This document shows positions 23,330-36,800 of a stretch of DNA of 64,000 nucleotides, piece by piece. How positions within the stretch are numbered: the first letter of the stretch is position 1; every line of letters begins with the position of its first letter. This DNA is from Ricordea florida (Eukaryota > Cnidaria > Anthozoa > Corallimorpharia > Ricordeidae), in NCBI GenBank assembly GCA_949710005.1, contig OX453272.1, positions 14,270,088 to 14,334,087 on the forward strand, given 5' to 3'. The translations under genes were made by a program, and so were the position numbers. The notes below the pieces were generated by a model. The model saw only the letters and a list, made by a program, of their open reading frames with translations. It was not told where the DNA came from and did not search any database.

Positions 23330-24577
23330 TTACTTGGCTCCTTTCTTTTTTTTAGACGGTGATTTCTCAGAGCCAGCAGATCCCGGATGTTGAGACTTCT
23401 TGGGATGCGCTTCGCGTTTGGTGATCTGGGAAACAATCAACAAAAACAAGCAAGAGCTCGACGGGTAACAAAAGGGTGTGTAAACATTGAATTAGACCCA
23501 ATCTTCAGGACATTTATACAAACGCTTTTAGTCAGTCTATTGGAGATTCAAGTTATCGGGGATCAACTGTACTCATTCATGCACATAGAAATTTAGAGCA
23601 GAATAATAAATGATAAATCAAAAAGGTCCGTCTTACCCCTTTCAGTATTTTATTTTTCAGTTCCTGTTGAGTCAATGGTCGTTGCTCATCGTCTGAGCCC
23701 GACGAAGCATCCGAATCATAATCGTCGCCAGTCGTCGGAGGAACGATAGCTACCGAAGTCATCCCCGGCTGAGGCCCTTGACCGAGCAGACCAACTGGTG
23801 CTGCAGGTTCTCCGTCACGATCAGAGTCCTGTTAAAAGAATTTGTTGGTAATTAGCCAACAGATGACATACAACTTAAGACTGAACTTAAACTGCACAGC
23901 TACTTGATTCTCTTGCGCGCGAGCGTGTTTTTACCACACTGTGGTCTTAACGTCTGCACATCACACGAATGGACGGGCAAGGACGTCTCAAACACACTAA
24001 GAGCATCACACAACAGACGAGAATGAAGAAATAACTTAATAAAGTCAGACGCCGCTAATGATACCCTCCAATGGGTGCGAGGAAGGTCAATAAAAAGGTA
24101 TGTTAATTAAGAGTCCAATTAAATACAATAGATGTATGTTTAAATTCTTTAGTAACACGGTCACATCGCATAGTTAGCTTTCCAGTTTTACCCTGTATGA
24201 ATAAATGCTTTTATTGTATCTCTCAGTTAGTACGCCCGTTGTGATTGGTCAATTTAGCGGGTCGTACTTCACTGTACGGCCCGCTAAATTTAAAAGTTTG
24301 TTTTGGTCACCAAAACGTCTCCAAAGATGTAATAAATATCTTACAAACCTCGTTTTCTCGGTCCGCACTGTAAGTTACGGATCCTTGTTTATCCCGCTCG
24401 GATTTATGGCCCGCGTGCTTCGCGCTTGGGCCATAAATCCGAAAAAACTCGGTCCGTAACTTACCGTACGGACCTCGAGCTCGGTTAGTAAGAGGTATAC
24501 ATATATATATATAATTCGGCTGTCAATAATTTCCTATTCCTATATATATATATATATAATTCGGCTGTCAATAATTT

Positions 24578-24635
<58 letters not shown>

Positions 24636-25681
24636 CATCGTGAGAAGTTGTAGAAAACACTGCTAAATAGTGCTCAATACACATTTGTGTAGAGCGGTAC
24701 ATAGAATTGGGTTACTAAATGAAAACACACATGATTCACTGCAACTCTGAGTTTCGTGCTTACGCACTCATCAGGCAGATTTAATGAAGAAAGACCCTAT
24801 CAGCTAGTATATATATATATATTTACAATAAGTAGAACAATAGATAAAGCTGCGCGTTAATTACAATAGGTGAGGAAGGCGGATCTATTAGAACAAAGGG
24901 ATGTGTGAAGTAAACTGTCTAAACTAAAAACTAAAAACTAAAAGCGTAGGGGCGTAAAACAATAGTTCAGTATTGTATAGGATAAGCGTCAATTGTTCTT
25001 TAAGTAAAACTTGTTTTCATGTCGGCACTTGGAAATTAGTTCAGATCGTTTGTTCAGGAGATTGTTATTGCTGTGTTTGATAATATAAAGTTTTTCTGCT
25101 AGGCATAAGTCACATCGTTTACTTGAATTATTGTAGGGGCATGTTCCATGTCTCCCCTGATGATGGGCACTGAATTATCAAAGTACATCTGGCAACTCAA
25201 AGACAGCAACATCAATTTCACAACTAAATGGTCTATCATTGCAAGAGCTCGCCCCTACAATAATTCAAGTAAACGATGTGACTTATGCCTAGCAGAAAAA
25301 CTTTATATTATCAAACACAGCAATAACAATCTCCTGAACAAACGATCTGAACTAATTTCCAAGTGCCGACATGAAAACAAGTTTTACTTAAAGAACAATT
25401 GACGCTTATCCTATACAATACTGAACTATTGTTTTACGCCCCTACGCTTTTAGTTTTTAGTTTTTAGTTTAGACAGTTTACTTCACACATCCCTTTGTTC
25501 TAATAGATCCGCCTTCCTCACCTATTGTAATTAACGCGCAGCTTCTTCTATTGTTCTACTTATTGTAAATATATATATATATACTAGCTGATAGGGTCTT
25601 TCTTCATTAAATCTGCCTGATGAGTGCGTAAGCACGAAACTCAGAGTTGCAGTGAATCATGTGTTTTCATTTAGTAACCCA

Positions 25682-25721
<40 letters not shown>

Positions 25722-26599
25722 GTAAAAGTTGATTAATCGTGTTAAAAGTGTAAAAATTAAAAATTACAAGTGTAAAAGTTGATTAATATATATATATATA
25801 TATATATAAAAAGTTATGATGCTTCGAGCCAACAGGGATGCCACACGCCAGAAGGATCCAAAAGGATTCGTAGTCCAAACCTCGAGTAATGAAATTTGTA
25901 GGCAATTGTGGAAAACGAGGACGGACAACTTCGAGCGAAAAAAAAAAATATATATATATATACAGTAAAAAATCTAAAAAAAGTTTAAAAATTTAATAAA
26001 GCACTGGGCACTGCAACTGATGAAGGTCATTGACCGAAACGTCTATTTTTATTAAATTTTTAAACTTTTTTTAGATTTTTTACTGTATATATATATATTT
26101 TTTTTTTTTCGCTCGAAGTTGTCCGTCCTCGTTTTCCACAATTGCCTATATATATATATATAGTTGTTGCGGGATAAAAAACACAAACAAACTACAGGTT
26201 TATCCCTACAAGCCTGTTTCGTGGTTGCCCACTCATCACTCCCCTGATGAGTGGGCAACCACGAAACAGGCTTGTAGGGATAAACCTGTAGTTTGTTTGT
26301 GTTTCTTCTCCCGCAACAACTACTTCGCTCTACGTTCACGTATTGAGCACTGTTTTATATATATATATATATATAATTCGGCTGTCAATAATTTCCTTGA
26401 TTAATGGACCGGAAAATTTTGAAGGAAGGAAGTTAATAAATGGGGAGCGATATTCATTGTTCACGTTGCAACTGTTCAATGTTCCCGAGATTGCAGCCTT
26501 CTGCATGTTACGACCGGTTAGCTCAGTTGGTAGAGCACCGTACTACCGTGCGGGAGGTTGCGGGTTCAAACCCCGGTCGGACCAATACTCAGGGTCTTA

Positions 26600-26633
<34 letters not shown>

Positions 26634-29502
26634 GACATCTGTAAATGGTTAGACTTTCTAGTCTTCTCGGATAAGGACGATAAACCGTAGGACCCGTCTT
26701 ACGTTCCTAATAATCTGTGGGACGTTAAAGAACCCACACACTGTTCGAAAAGAGTAGGGGACGTAGTTTCCGGTGTGGTGGTCTATCTCTACGTCTGGTT
26801 TCATCTGACAATTCATGCATGGGTTGGGTGGGTGTGTGAGATCATATATGGACTGATGGCGGCAGCCAGAGGCGCCTTTACATGCCGACGTCCGATCTCA
26901 CCCAATAGAAGTGTAAAGCGCCTTTGAACATATTCATATGAAAAAGTGCGCTATATAAATTCATTATCATTATTATTATTATTATTATTAACTCCCTTAC
27001 TCTTACTTCCGACCAACTCCTTCAGCTCGACTTCTAAGTCTCGGCACCATCCCCCTATTTCATCCATTATGGTATCATATATTTATATATTTCCTCCTCC
27101 TTCTTTTTCTCTCGATTTGTAACCCACGGGCTACTCATCTCCAGCGTGATGAGTCGGTTTGACACGTAGCTGATAATGCGCGCATCCACTCTGTTGTCTC
27201 TAGCTTCTTGTTGTCTCTAGCTTCTTGTTGCTCCGCGAATAGTGGGACATCCCAGAATACTTGCGCGTTGTTCGACTCGTACACTGATTTCAGTTTCAAT
27301 GGCGAGTACCAAGACTGATTCTACAAGGCCTAAGTCTTCTGTGCAAGGGCGGTACAAACCTCCAGGACATGAGCTACACTTTCAGGAGCCTTATTACACA
27401 GCCTGCACATCACATCGCCCGTCGTGTACTGTGATAAAACTGTGATATTTGATTCCATATAGCACACACGATGCGGAAGCTTTAATGAAATATAATTCTC
27501 AATGCTATAAATGTGAAGGCATGCACACTGTCAATCGCTTTGGGTGACGGATATGTAGGATAACAGTGATTCTCAGCAATGTTACACCTCACTCATAAAT
27601 CACGACTCCGCATCGGCCAAGGCGCTCACCAAAAAGGTTTCAGTTAACGGCATTCAGGCCAGGGTTAGCGGCCGAATAGCGCTAACACAAGGTTTAGTAC
27701 GCAGCTAGAGCTACTGTCATGTCTCCGTTTAGCACTAATTGTTGTGTGCTTGGTATCCTGGCCTCCGAATAGAAGTGAGGCTGGAGGTGGCATTGTTTTG
27801 TTACAAACCATCCTGTTCTTTATAAGTAGATAAAAACGATTTGCACATGAAAGGCAGGGAGGTTTGTAACCAAGCAACGTCACCTGCAGCCTCACTTCTA
27901 TTGAGAGGCTTGGGTCCTAAGGACAAAAAGTTTAAAGTGGCCTATTGGCCCTCTAAGAAAAGGGCTCATTGAACTAATAAAGAGGTAATGCGTCTCCCAG
28001 GGAAATACTAGTCAAACAAAAATAGAAGGCAAACAAAAAGCGTCCATTCTTTGCGCAAAATGATAATAATGATAATGAATTTTTATAGCGCACTTTTTCA
28101 TATGGATATGTTCAAAGGCGCTTTACATCAATTCTTTTATTATTTAATTACAATTAAACGTTTTTACAAAGGTCGACCACACCACCGGGGTCTACGTCCC
28201 CTACTCTTTTCGAACAGTGTTGTGGGATCTTTAACGTGCCACAAGAACAGAGCTGTGAGAAGGGGCCTACGGTTTTTCGTCCTAACCATTTGCAGATGTC
28301 ATAACAAAGGCAGTACATTCTCCTCAGTTATTTTAAGACCTTGAGTATTCGTCCGGCCCAGGTTAGTTACTACTTAGCAAATCCAGCCCAAAGTTGCCAC
28401 CACACAACCACTTAAGTCAGAAAGACTATAATAACTATTCGAGCGATTCTATGTCGACTCTGACTTGCCGCGGGTAGCTAGCACTACACAGCGCAATGAT
28501 CATATAACATAGGAAGCTCAAGCCACCTGAAATAGTTTTTTTCTGGCACGTTGTATATGAAAGTCGTCAGGATTCTTGTTATTACATTACCTTTGAAGTC
28601 ACAAAATCATGAACTTGAAGAAGTTCGTTCGTTCTTTGTTCGATTAGTCCAAGGAACTGAAAGAGATACAAACAACAATAAAACTAAGGCTAACTAGGTG
28701 CAAGTTGAGCGAGTCAAAGCCGCATCACTTATTATTTACACTTACTCATTATTTTCTTCCCTACTGTAGTAAAAAGAACCGTCTACAAAAAAAATAAGCA
28801 ATTTCCCGACATGTACCTAAACTATTCCCAATACCAGCAACGTCCTCGACCCCTCCGTGTACATGACGTAATGTTTACAATTTGCCTCATTATAACAAAA
28901 GTTCATTTGAAAAGCCGTTACGTTATATGAAAGCATTCCAATAGTTCAAAGAGAAATTAAAAAGCGAATTTTCCAGCACAACAGCAAAGTGGAAATTGGC
29001 TTTAGAAAGTCGCACAACTTACGAGTGGTGAGAATGCGAGTAAGTTCATGCGTTCTTTGTAAACGAAATTTTAATCTAATTTAATATAGTTTCTTCACTG
29101 GTAAAGTGTTGACTGTATCGCCTTCAAATTTCTAGGAATAGTAAATCGCGTCATACACTTTCAATAGTTTTGGCTTCAGTACATTATGACGCCGCCCTAA
29201 CTTGTCAGTTAAACCTGTTAAACCTGTTAGTAATGGTAATAGGACTGAGTGGAGTCCAATTCGGTCTGTAATCATACGAGTGGTTAACAAAATAGGACGA
29301 CCGCGTAGCGGGAGTCCGATTTGTTTAATCACGAGTATGATTTCAGACCGAATTGGACGACACGAAGTCTTATTACCAATTAATCATAACTTTAACAAAA
29401 TTTGTGATGTATAAACTTCTTTTTTTTAATCAAAACACATGAAATTCCAAGATTTTTTATGCCAGTAGTGAAAAAAAAGCCATTTAAGCGCGCGCGTGAT
29501 GG

Positions 29503-29537
<35 letters not shown>

Positions 29538-30303
29538 TGTCCTATTTGACTGTCCTATTACGGCTGAAATCAGGGCAGTTGATAGCCAATCAGATTTGAG
29601 AATTTTGTTATAGTTATGATTAAGATGGAAACCCCGGTACTTTATGCAAGATTTAACCCACCTGCATCATATTGGCTTCAGCAACGCCTGACGTCCCTCC
29701 CAACATGTCACTTATAGCTGTTCTATCACAGTTGATCTTGTCAAACAGCGAATCGACACCTAAGAGTCACACACGTTCAAACGCAGTTAATGAAAAGGAA
29801 AGGTTTTTCTTTCACCGGCTTTCCCCAACGGTTGACTAACAATAACCGACAATCCCAAGCAATCAAAATCAGTCAGAGTAAGCTGTTGAAAGTGAACAGG
29901 GCCAAATGGCTGGACAAACCAGGACCACATGATTGAACGTTAAACTTTTCAATAGCCCGAGAAAGTAAACAAAATGAATAGAAATGATAATATAATAATA
30001 ATAATAATAATAATCATAATCATAATTATTATTATTATTATTATTATTGTTATTATTATTACTACTACTAGTAGTAACAATGGTAGTATAATAGTACATT
30101 TGCAAAGGGCTTACACAGGGAGGTTCTAAGCCTTGATAATGATAAGCTACAAAGCTAAAAGAATTAATGATAAATTAAGAAATAATAACCAATAACTTTC
30201 TAGTTTTTCTGTCTAATTTCTTCAGTTCTTCCATTTTCCAGTTGATGATGTTGAAACTGTAAGTGACAACTGGGACAGCAAGAGTGTTGAGTGCTGTTAA
30301 TTC

Positions 30304-30352
<49 letters not shown>

Positions 30353-33300
30353 GTTATTATTACTATTATTACTAGTAGTAGCAATGGTAGTATAATAGTA
30401 CATTTGCAAAGGGCTTACACAGGGAGGTTCTAAGCCTCGATAATGATAAGCTACAAAGCTAAAAGAATTAATGATAAATAACGAAATAATAACCAATTAA
30501 AGAGACATTGTTTATAATTTATAATGTAGAGTTAAGCGCGGTTTTTACTTCTGAGACAAGCGCAAGGACGTTCACACGAGCGACTTACACGTGCACAGTG
30601 TGAGTCACATCGGTGGAGAAACAAGATGGCGGAAGACTCGCCTATGGGGAAAGCTCTCATGTATATGTGGTAGTTCAATTTTTTCCTTGGTTCAAATTTT
30701 ATTTTCCTTTGTTTTTTGGTATGGTAATGTATGATAATGAGTTTGAAACAAAGGAAAATAAAATTTGAACCAAGGAAAAAATTGAACTACGACATATATA
30801 CCCACCACGAGTCCCCAACTACGTAACACACATTAAATTATTCAACGTACTATTCAATTACATACAGGGGACTCGTGGTGGGTAAAAACTCGATATCTCT
30901 GCCTGTAATGGGAAACAATTACATACAATGGAACTCGTGGAGGGTATATACATGAGATCACTGCCCGTCTATGCTTGTTAATATTTCACGAAAGTTTCCC
31001 CTTGTGAAATAAGCATAACACACGCACAAGAAAAAGAAAAATGTTTGTTTTTCTTGTGCTTATGCTGGTGCTTGCGCGTGTGCTTATCTCGCAAGTGTGA
31101 ACTAAGCTTTAAGGCTGAGGTAAGAAAGTGAAAGAATATTCAAAGTTAATAAGTTGATAACTAAGTTAAGATATAAATGCAGATTTAATAAGATATGTCT
31201 CATAACTTGATCAAAAAGGGAGAGACGATGATATATACCTCTTATTAATCGAGTTCGAGGTCCGTACTGTAAAATACGGACCGAGTTTTTTCCCGTCGAT
31301 TTATGGCCCAAGCGCGAAGCGCGCGGGCCATAAATCAACGGGAAAAAACGAGGATCCGTATTTTACAGTACGGACCGAGAAAACGAGGTTAATAAGATAT
31401 TTATTATATCTCTGGAGTCATTTTGGCAACCAAAACAAACTTTAGCGGGCTGTACAGTGAAGTACGGCCCGCTAAATTGACCAATCACATCGTGCGTACT
31501 AACTGAGAGATATAATAAATAGAGATAAAAGGTAGATGAAACTATATTTATCCACGGTAAATTCATCAGCATTATAGATAAATTTAAAACGTTAACCTAA
31601 CTAAACGCTTTTGAAATGAGGCCAGCTGATGAACGATCATGTAATTTTCTGCAGATCATAACAGCCATTGCTTTCTACAAGCCAAGAAACTAACTATCAA
31701 TACCTGATTTGAGCTGTTCAATAATTTTCTTGCTCTGCTTATACTGTGTGTCATAATGATCCGCCTGCTCTGTAGATGAGGACAAGTCGCCTTCGAGGTC
31801 TTTCAGCAACATCTTTCTCTGTTCTGCCATCTCTACCTCTTCACTCTTAAACCGCTCTATTTCAGCATGGTTCTGTTCATTGGAAGTAGGACAAATCTAA
31901 GCATTTAGCAATTCTTATCCACAGTAATTTGTTGTAATATACAGCATGTTTCTAACCTTTTCATCTGGGTATCAAACCACCAGGGTGACCATTCTTTGGA
32001 GAACTACCGAACAGTACTGTACTGTGGTAATGTTTGTATTATTATACAGAGTGGTTCTAACTTTATCATCTGTGGATCAAACCATAGAGTGTGACCATTC
32101 TTTGGAAAGCTACTGAACAGTACTGTATGGGGTACTGTTTGTTTTACTATACAGAGTGGTTCTAACTTTTCATCTGTGGGTCAAACCATGAAGTGTGACC
32201 ATTCTTTGGAAACGTCAAAATGTAGTAAAAAGGGTATGTTAAAGCCACACATATGCGCACTGAGGCAACAATGGTTGGAGGGATAAAACCCTATTGCTAC
32301 CAAAAAAAAGCTTAAAGCTACTGAACAGTACTGTACTGTGGTGCTGTTTGTTTTACTATACAGCGTCGTTGTAACTTTTTCATCTGTGGATCAAACCATG
32401 CAGTGTGACCATTCTTTGTAAAGCTACTGAACAGTACTGTACTGTGGTACTGTTTGTATTACTATACAGCGTCGTTATAACTTTTTCATCTGTGGATCAA
32501 ACCATGCAGTGTGACCATTCTTTGTAAAGCTACTGAACAGTACTGTACTGTGGTACTGTTTGTATTACTATACAGCGTCGTTGTAACTTTTTCATCTGTG
32601 GATCAAACCATACAGTGTGACCATTCTATGGAAAGCTACTGAACAGTACTGTATGGGGTACTGTTTGTTTTACTATACAGTGTGGTTCTAGCTTTTTCAT
32701 TTGTGGATCAAACCATGCAGTGTGATCATTCTTTGGAAAGCTACTGAACAGTGCCGTACTGTGGTACTGTTTGCATTACTATACAGAGTGGTTCTAACTT
32801 TTCATCTTTGGGTCAAACCATGAAGTGTGACCGTTCTTTGGAAACGTCAAAATGTAGTAAGGGTATGTTAAAGCCACACATATGCGCACTGAGGCGACAA
32901 TGGTGGGAGGAATAAAACCCTATTGCTACCAAAAAAAAAAAGCTAAAAGCTACTGAACAGTACTGTACTGTGGTGCTGTTTATTTTACTATACAGTGTGG
33001 TTCTAACTTTTTCATCTGTGGATCAAAACATACAATGTGACCATTCGTTGGAAAGCTACTGAACAGTATTGTACTGTGCTACTGCTTATTTTACTATACA
33101 GTGTGGTTCAGACTTTTTTATCTGTGAATCAAACCATACAGTGTGACCATTCTTTGGAAAGCTACCGAACAGTACTGTACTGTGGTATTGTTCATTTTAC
33201 TATACAGTGTGGTTCTAACTTTTTCATCTGTGAATCAAACCATGCAGTGTGACCATTCTTTGGAATGCTACTGAACAGTACTGTGGAACTGTTTATTTTA

Positions 33301-33843
33301 CTATACATGTACAGTGTGGTTCTAACTTTTTCATGCGGATCAAACCACGCAACATGACCATTAATTTTTTTTAAAAAAGCTCCAGTAATAGTACTGTACT
33401 GTCAAGTACTATTCGTTTTATTCTACCACGTCGTTTAAATCTGTACTGTGAATAATTGGAAAGATGAGCCATATAGACATGGGAAATCAGATAGAAGTTT
33501 GGAAATCAGAAACGCCTCGCCGTCATTTATTATCATGGTGCCTGCACATTTAATAGTCTTCCAACGAACATAAAGATTTTGCCACCTAAGGAGCGTTTCA
33601 AGGCTATCTCCGATTTTTTTTCTTTGGTTATTTTTAGAACATTTTTAATTCGATATCCAATTTTTATGGGAACGCTATTACCTTTTTAAGCTTTTTAATT
33701 TTTAAACATTTTAGCGTATCTTTTAAAGTAGTTAGTTTTTTATAGATATATATTATTTATACATGTTCTTTTTATTTTACGTTATACAGGGCCGCCGTTG
33801 ATACCAGTCCTGCGACTGAAGGGTTCACCCTGTTTAAATATCG

Positions 33844-33878
<35 letters not shown>

Positions 33879-36800
33879 TATTATTTCTCCTAAGAAATCA
33901 TTTCTTTGGAGAAATTTGTATTAAAACATAAAATCTCAATACCAAAGAGCTCTACTGAGCGTCTTACGATCACACAGCTATTCTTGGTGTGCGAAAACGG
34001 TCTGAACCACTGCAAGAATGAATACTGTATTTTACCTCGTTGATTTGTTCCTGTAATAATTCAATTTCGTTGTTGAGTTCATTCACATAGTTGAACAGTG
34101 CAAAATTTCTGTCTTCCACTTCAATAAATTTTGTCACCAGACGGTCGATGTCTTCAATACCTGTGGCTTGTTTGATGGTTTGGAAGGCTTGTTCATATGA
34201 CTGAAATACAAAAGAAACAAGACAAAAAGCGTCTGTAAAACACACTAAAAAACAATAAAGACAGAAAACGCGGGCCTTCTTACAAGAAGGAATAAAGATT
34301 CAAGTCGGTGGAGGACTTGGCAAAAACGAAACACCATTGATAGCTGTTATACCGGGGCAAATTTCTATCCCGTCTCTTGACAATTTTGTTTTGTAATGAA
34401 ACCGGAACTACACCGTTACATAACTGTTGCTATCTATAAGTAAACGTCAACGAAAGGCCAATAAGACGACAAACTCGAAGTTTCTACTGCCTGATAGTTG
34501 GCGAGGGGCGACTATCAAAAGTCCATAAACACCGAATGCAAATCGTCGAATTCCTAAAGAGCCCTTCATTGATCGCTGCATAAAACAATGCAAATGCAGT
34601 ATGTTAATAGCGGAGCTCCACAGCGGAGCCCCATAACTACCGTGCGAGGATAGAAATTGAGAAAACCGTGCGTTTGAGTTTTCATGGTCATCGTGGCTAG
34701 CGGCATGGCTCGCGGGCGCGTGCGCCTAGCGACGACGACGACGACGTTGCCCCAACATGGCGGCCATAGTCATCCGGGATATTTAGAAGGTCTTAAACTG
34801 AAACAAGGCTTGCCGCGGCTACACAACCTACAGCCAGCAGTCTACAGCAGTCTACAATGTTTTGCTGAAGAAACGGATTATTCATAGCGGTTTTGGAGGA
34901 AAAATTTTCTTCCTACAAGTTTTTAAGCGTTTTTGGAGGGACACAAGCATAAAGCTGAGTTCTTTCTACAAGTTTTCAAGCATTTTTGGAGGGACTGTGT
35001 GAGGAGCTCCGCTTTTAGGCTTGCCTAAATCTATTTAATACTAATTACAAGAAACCAACTTGCATACTATTACGAATCCTGCAATCTGATTGGCTAACGG
35101 ATCATTTCTGTAATAAAGTAACGAAAACGGCCGCGCAAACTTGTGGCCTAATTAGCATAACGCAAAAGCAGACGTTTGGGTATACAATCTGATTGGCTAC
35201 TAGCGGCGGTCTATTGATCGACAGCAAGCGTTCTGACGTCAATAAAAAAAACAGGTATGAAACAAGGAAATATTGGTGTTGTTGGAAAGATCATTCGATG
35301 AGTCATGCTAACATAATAGCTGTTATTACAGTTGAGCCCACGTTTCAGCGGTGTTCGTTTCAGAGCGCGCGCAAGTGAGGCTTTCGGGTCAACACTCGAT
35401 CACACACAGAGAAGAGTAAGAGATTCAGCACGCAAAATCCGAAAAAAAAACGGATGAATTCCTATCCAGAATTTACGTTTTTCTCAGAAGAAGAGAAAGT
35501 GCAATTGTTAAATGGAAGATTGGCTTTCTTATCGTGTAGGAACAGGAAAAGGTGGCACTGCTTCGAGCGATGCAAGAAAACACAGAGGAGGGCGATAAGT
35601 GCTACATTGGAGAATAGTATAATAGGAGTTGTGATACATTATTCACTTGCGATTCTACGATTGCTTCGATTCCCGATTAGTGCTAAATCGGAGAATAGCG
35701 TCATAGGAGTTTTGCAGATCCGTTCTTCACTTCCGCTTATGCGATTATCCTCGAAAATTATTTTACGATTCTCCTATTCTCCGAATCGGAGAACAGTATA
35801 ATTGAAGTTGTAATCCATTACTCACCTCCAGCTTCAACGATTATTTCGATACTCGAATATTCAACAAAAAAAAAGTTAATCGGAGACTTTTTTATTGTAA
35901 GGAGTTTTGGATAGAATCGTAGAATAGCAGACTCAGTTGTAGAATAGACAAATCGGAAGAATTCTAAGTAACACAGCCATACATAGCCACACATAGCCAT
36001 ACACAGCTATACATAGCCACACATAGACATACACAGCTATACATAGCCACACATAGCTATGCACAGCTATGCATAGCCATACATAGCCATAAACAGCCAT
36101 ACATAGCCACACGTAACCATACATAGCCACACATAACCATACACAGCCATACATAGCCATACACAGCCATGTATAGCCACACATAGCCATACATAGCCAT
36201 ACACAGCCATACATAGCCACACATAGCCATACACCGCGCTTCATAGCCATACACAGCCATACATAACCATACAAGGTCATACATAGCCAAACATAGCTGT
36301 ACATCGCCATACATAGCTATACACTGTGATACACAGCCATACAAAACAAATGAAATCCATACATAGCTGTGTAAAGCTGTGTATGGCTACGTATGGCTAT
36401 GTATGGTCATTTAGCAATTCTTAGTTAATAGCCAACATTCGAAGAAATCTGTCGTGCTAAATCGGAGAATAGTACCCCTAAATCGGTTACACTATTTTCC
36501 GATTTAGCACTCATCGCACCCCTCACAGCAAACGCGAACTAATGCACAGGTAGGCGTAAGATCAACACGAAACATCGCTTTCTATGGGCATGTGGCGTAT
36601 TGAAAGTTAAGTTTTCTGACATTTAAAACACCCGCTATTTTCTACTTGGCCATTCAGATTCACGAGACGGAAAAACAACTGCTTCATCAACAGAGTCAGA
36701 TTGAATCTTCAGTTGATCTGTGACTCGGCCGGCGACGAACGGTGATGAGCGATCAACAGGAACTACCCCTTTGGCTTTGCTTTCTGTGTAAAACTGAACA

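Larger units (their letters stand above)
24702..25686. mobile_element. Head-to-head Penelope-like 3' ends (large inverted repeat)
   Basis: Arms of about 436-439 bp (24702-25140 and 25251-25686) are near-perfect reverse complements around a 110-bp spacer. The plus-strand copy (spacer plus right arm) encodes the C-terminus of a Penelope-like element protein, and a hammerhead ribozyme core lies near each outer end. Hammerheads in Penelope-like elements are established. The head-to-head arrangement is known for this class too. Intronic in the dynein-docking gene. Confidence 0.75.
31950..33370. repeat. 106-bp satellite, about 13 copies, with inserted retroposon
   Basis: The unit runs CTGAACAGTACTGTACTGTG through ACTATACAG, TTTTTCATCTGTGGATCAAA and GTGTGACCATTCTTTGG. 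Start-to-start distances measured between 32.32 and 32.74 kb are 105-106 bp. Two copies of an unrelated 100-bp A-tailed sequence interrupt it at the same unit position. Confidence 0.92.

Noticed and set aside
25148..25165. A further hammerhead core at CTGATGATGGG
   Set aside because: No stem II and no downstream GAAA. It is part of the Penelope-like coding sequence.
26511..26584. A functional tRNA gene
   Set aside because: A and B boxes are good but the acceptor and anticodon stems do not pair, and a SINE body and (TTA)n tail follow directly.
29869..30496. Poly-Asn, poly-Tyr and poly-Ile ORFs
   Set aside because: Translation of (TTA)n/(AAT)n microsatellites.
35933..36344. Met/Tyr/Trp/Cys-rich ORFs on the minus strand (also at 39.6-40.2 kb)
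   Set aside because: By-product of a 10-bp tandem repeat, open in all three frames.
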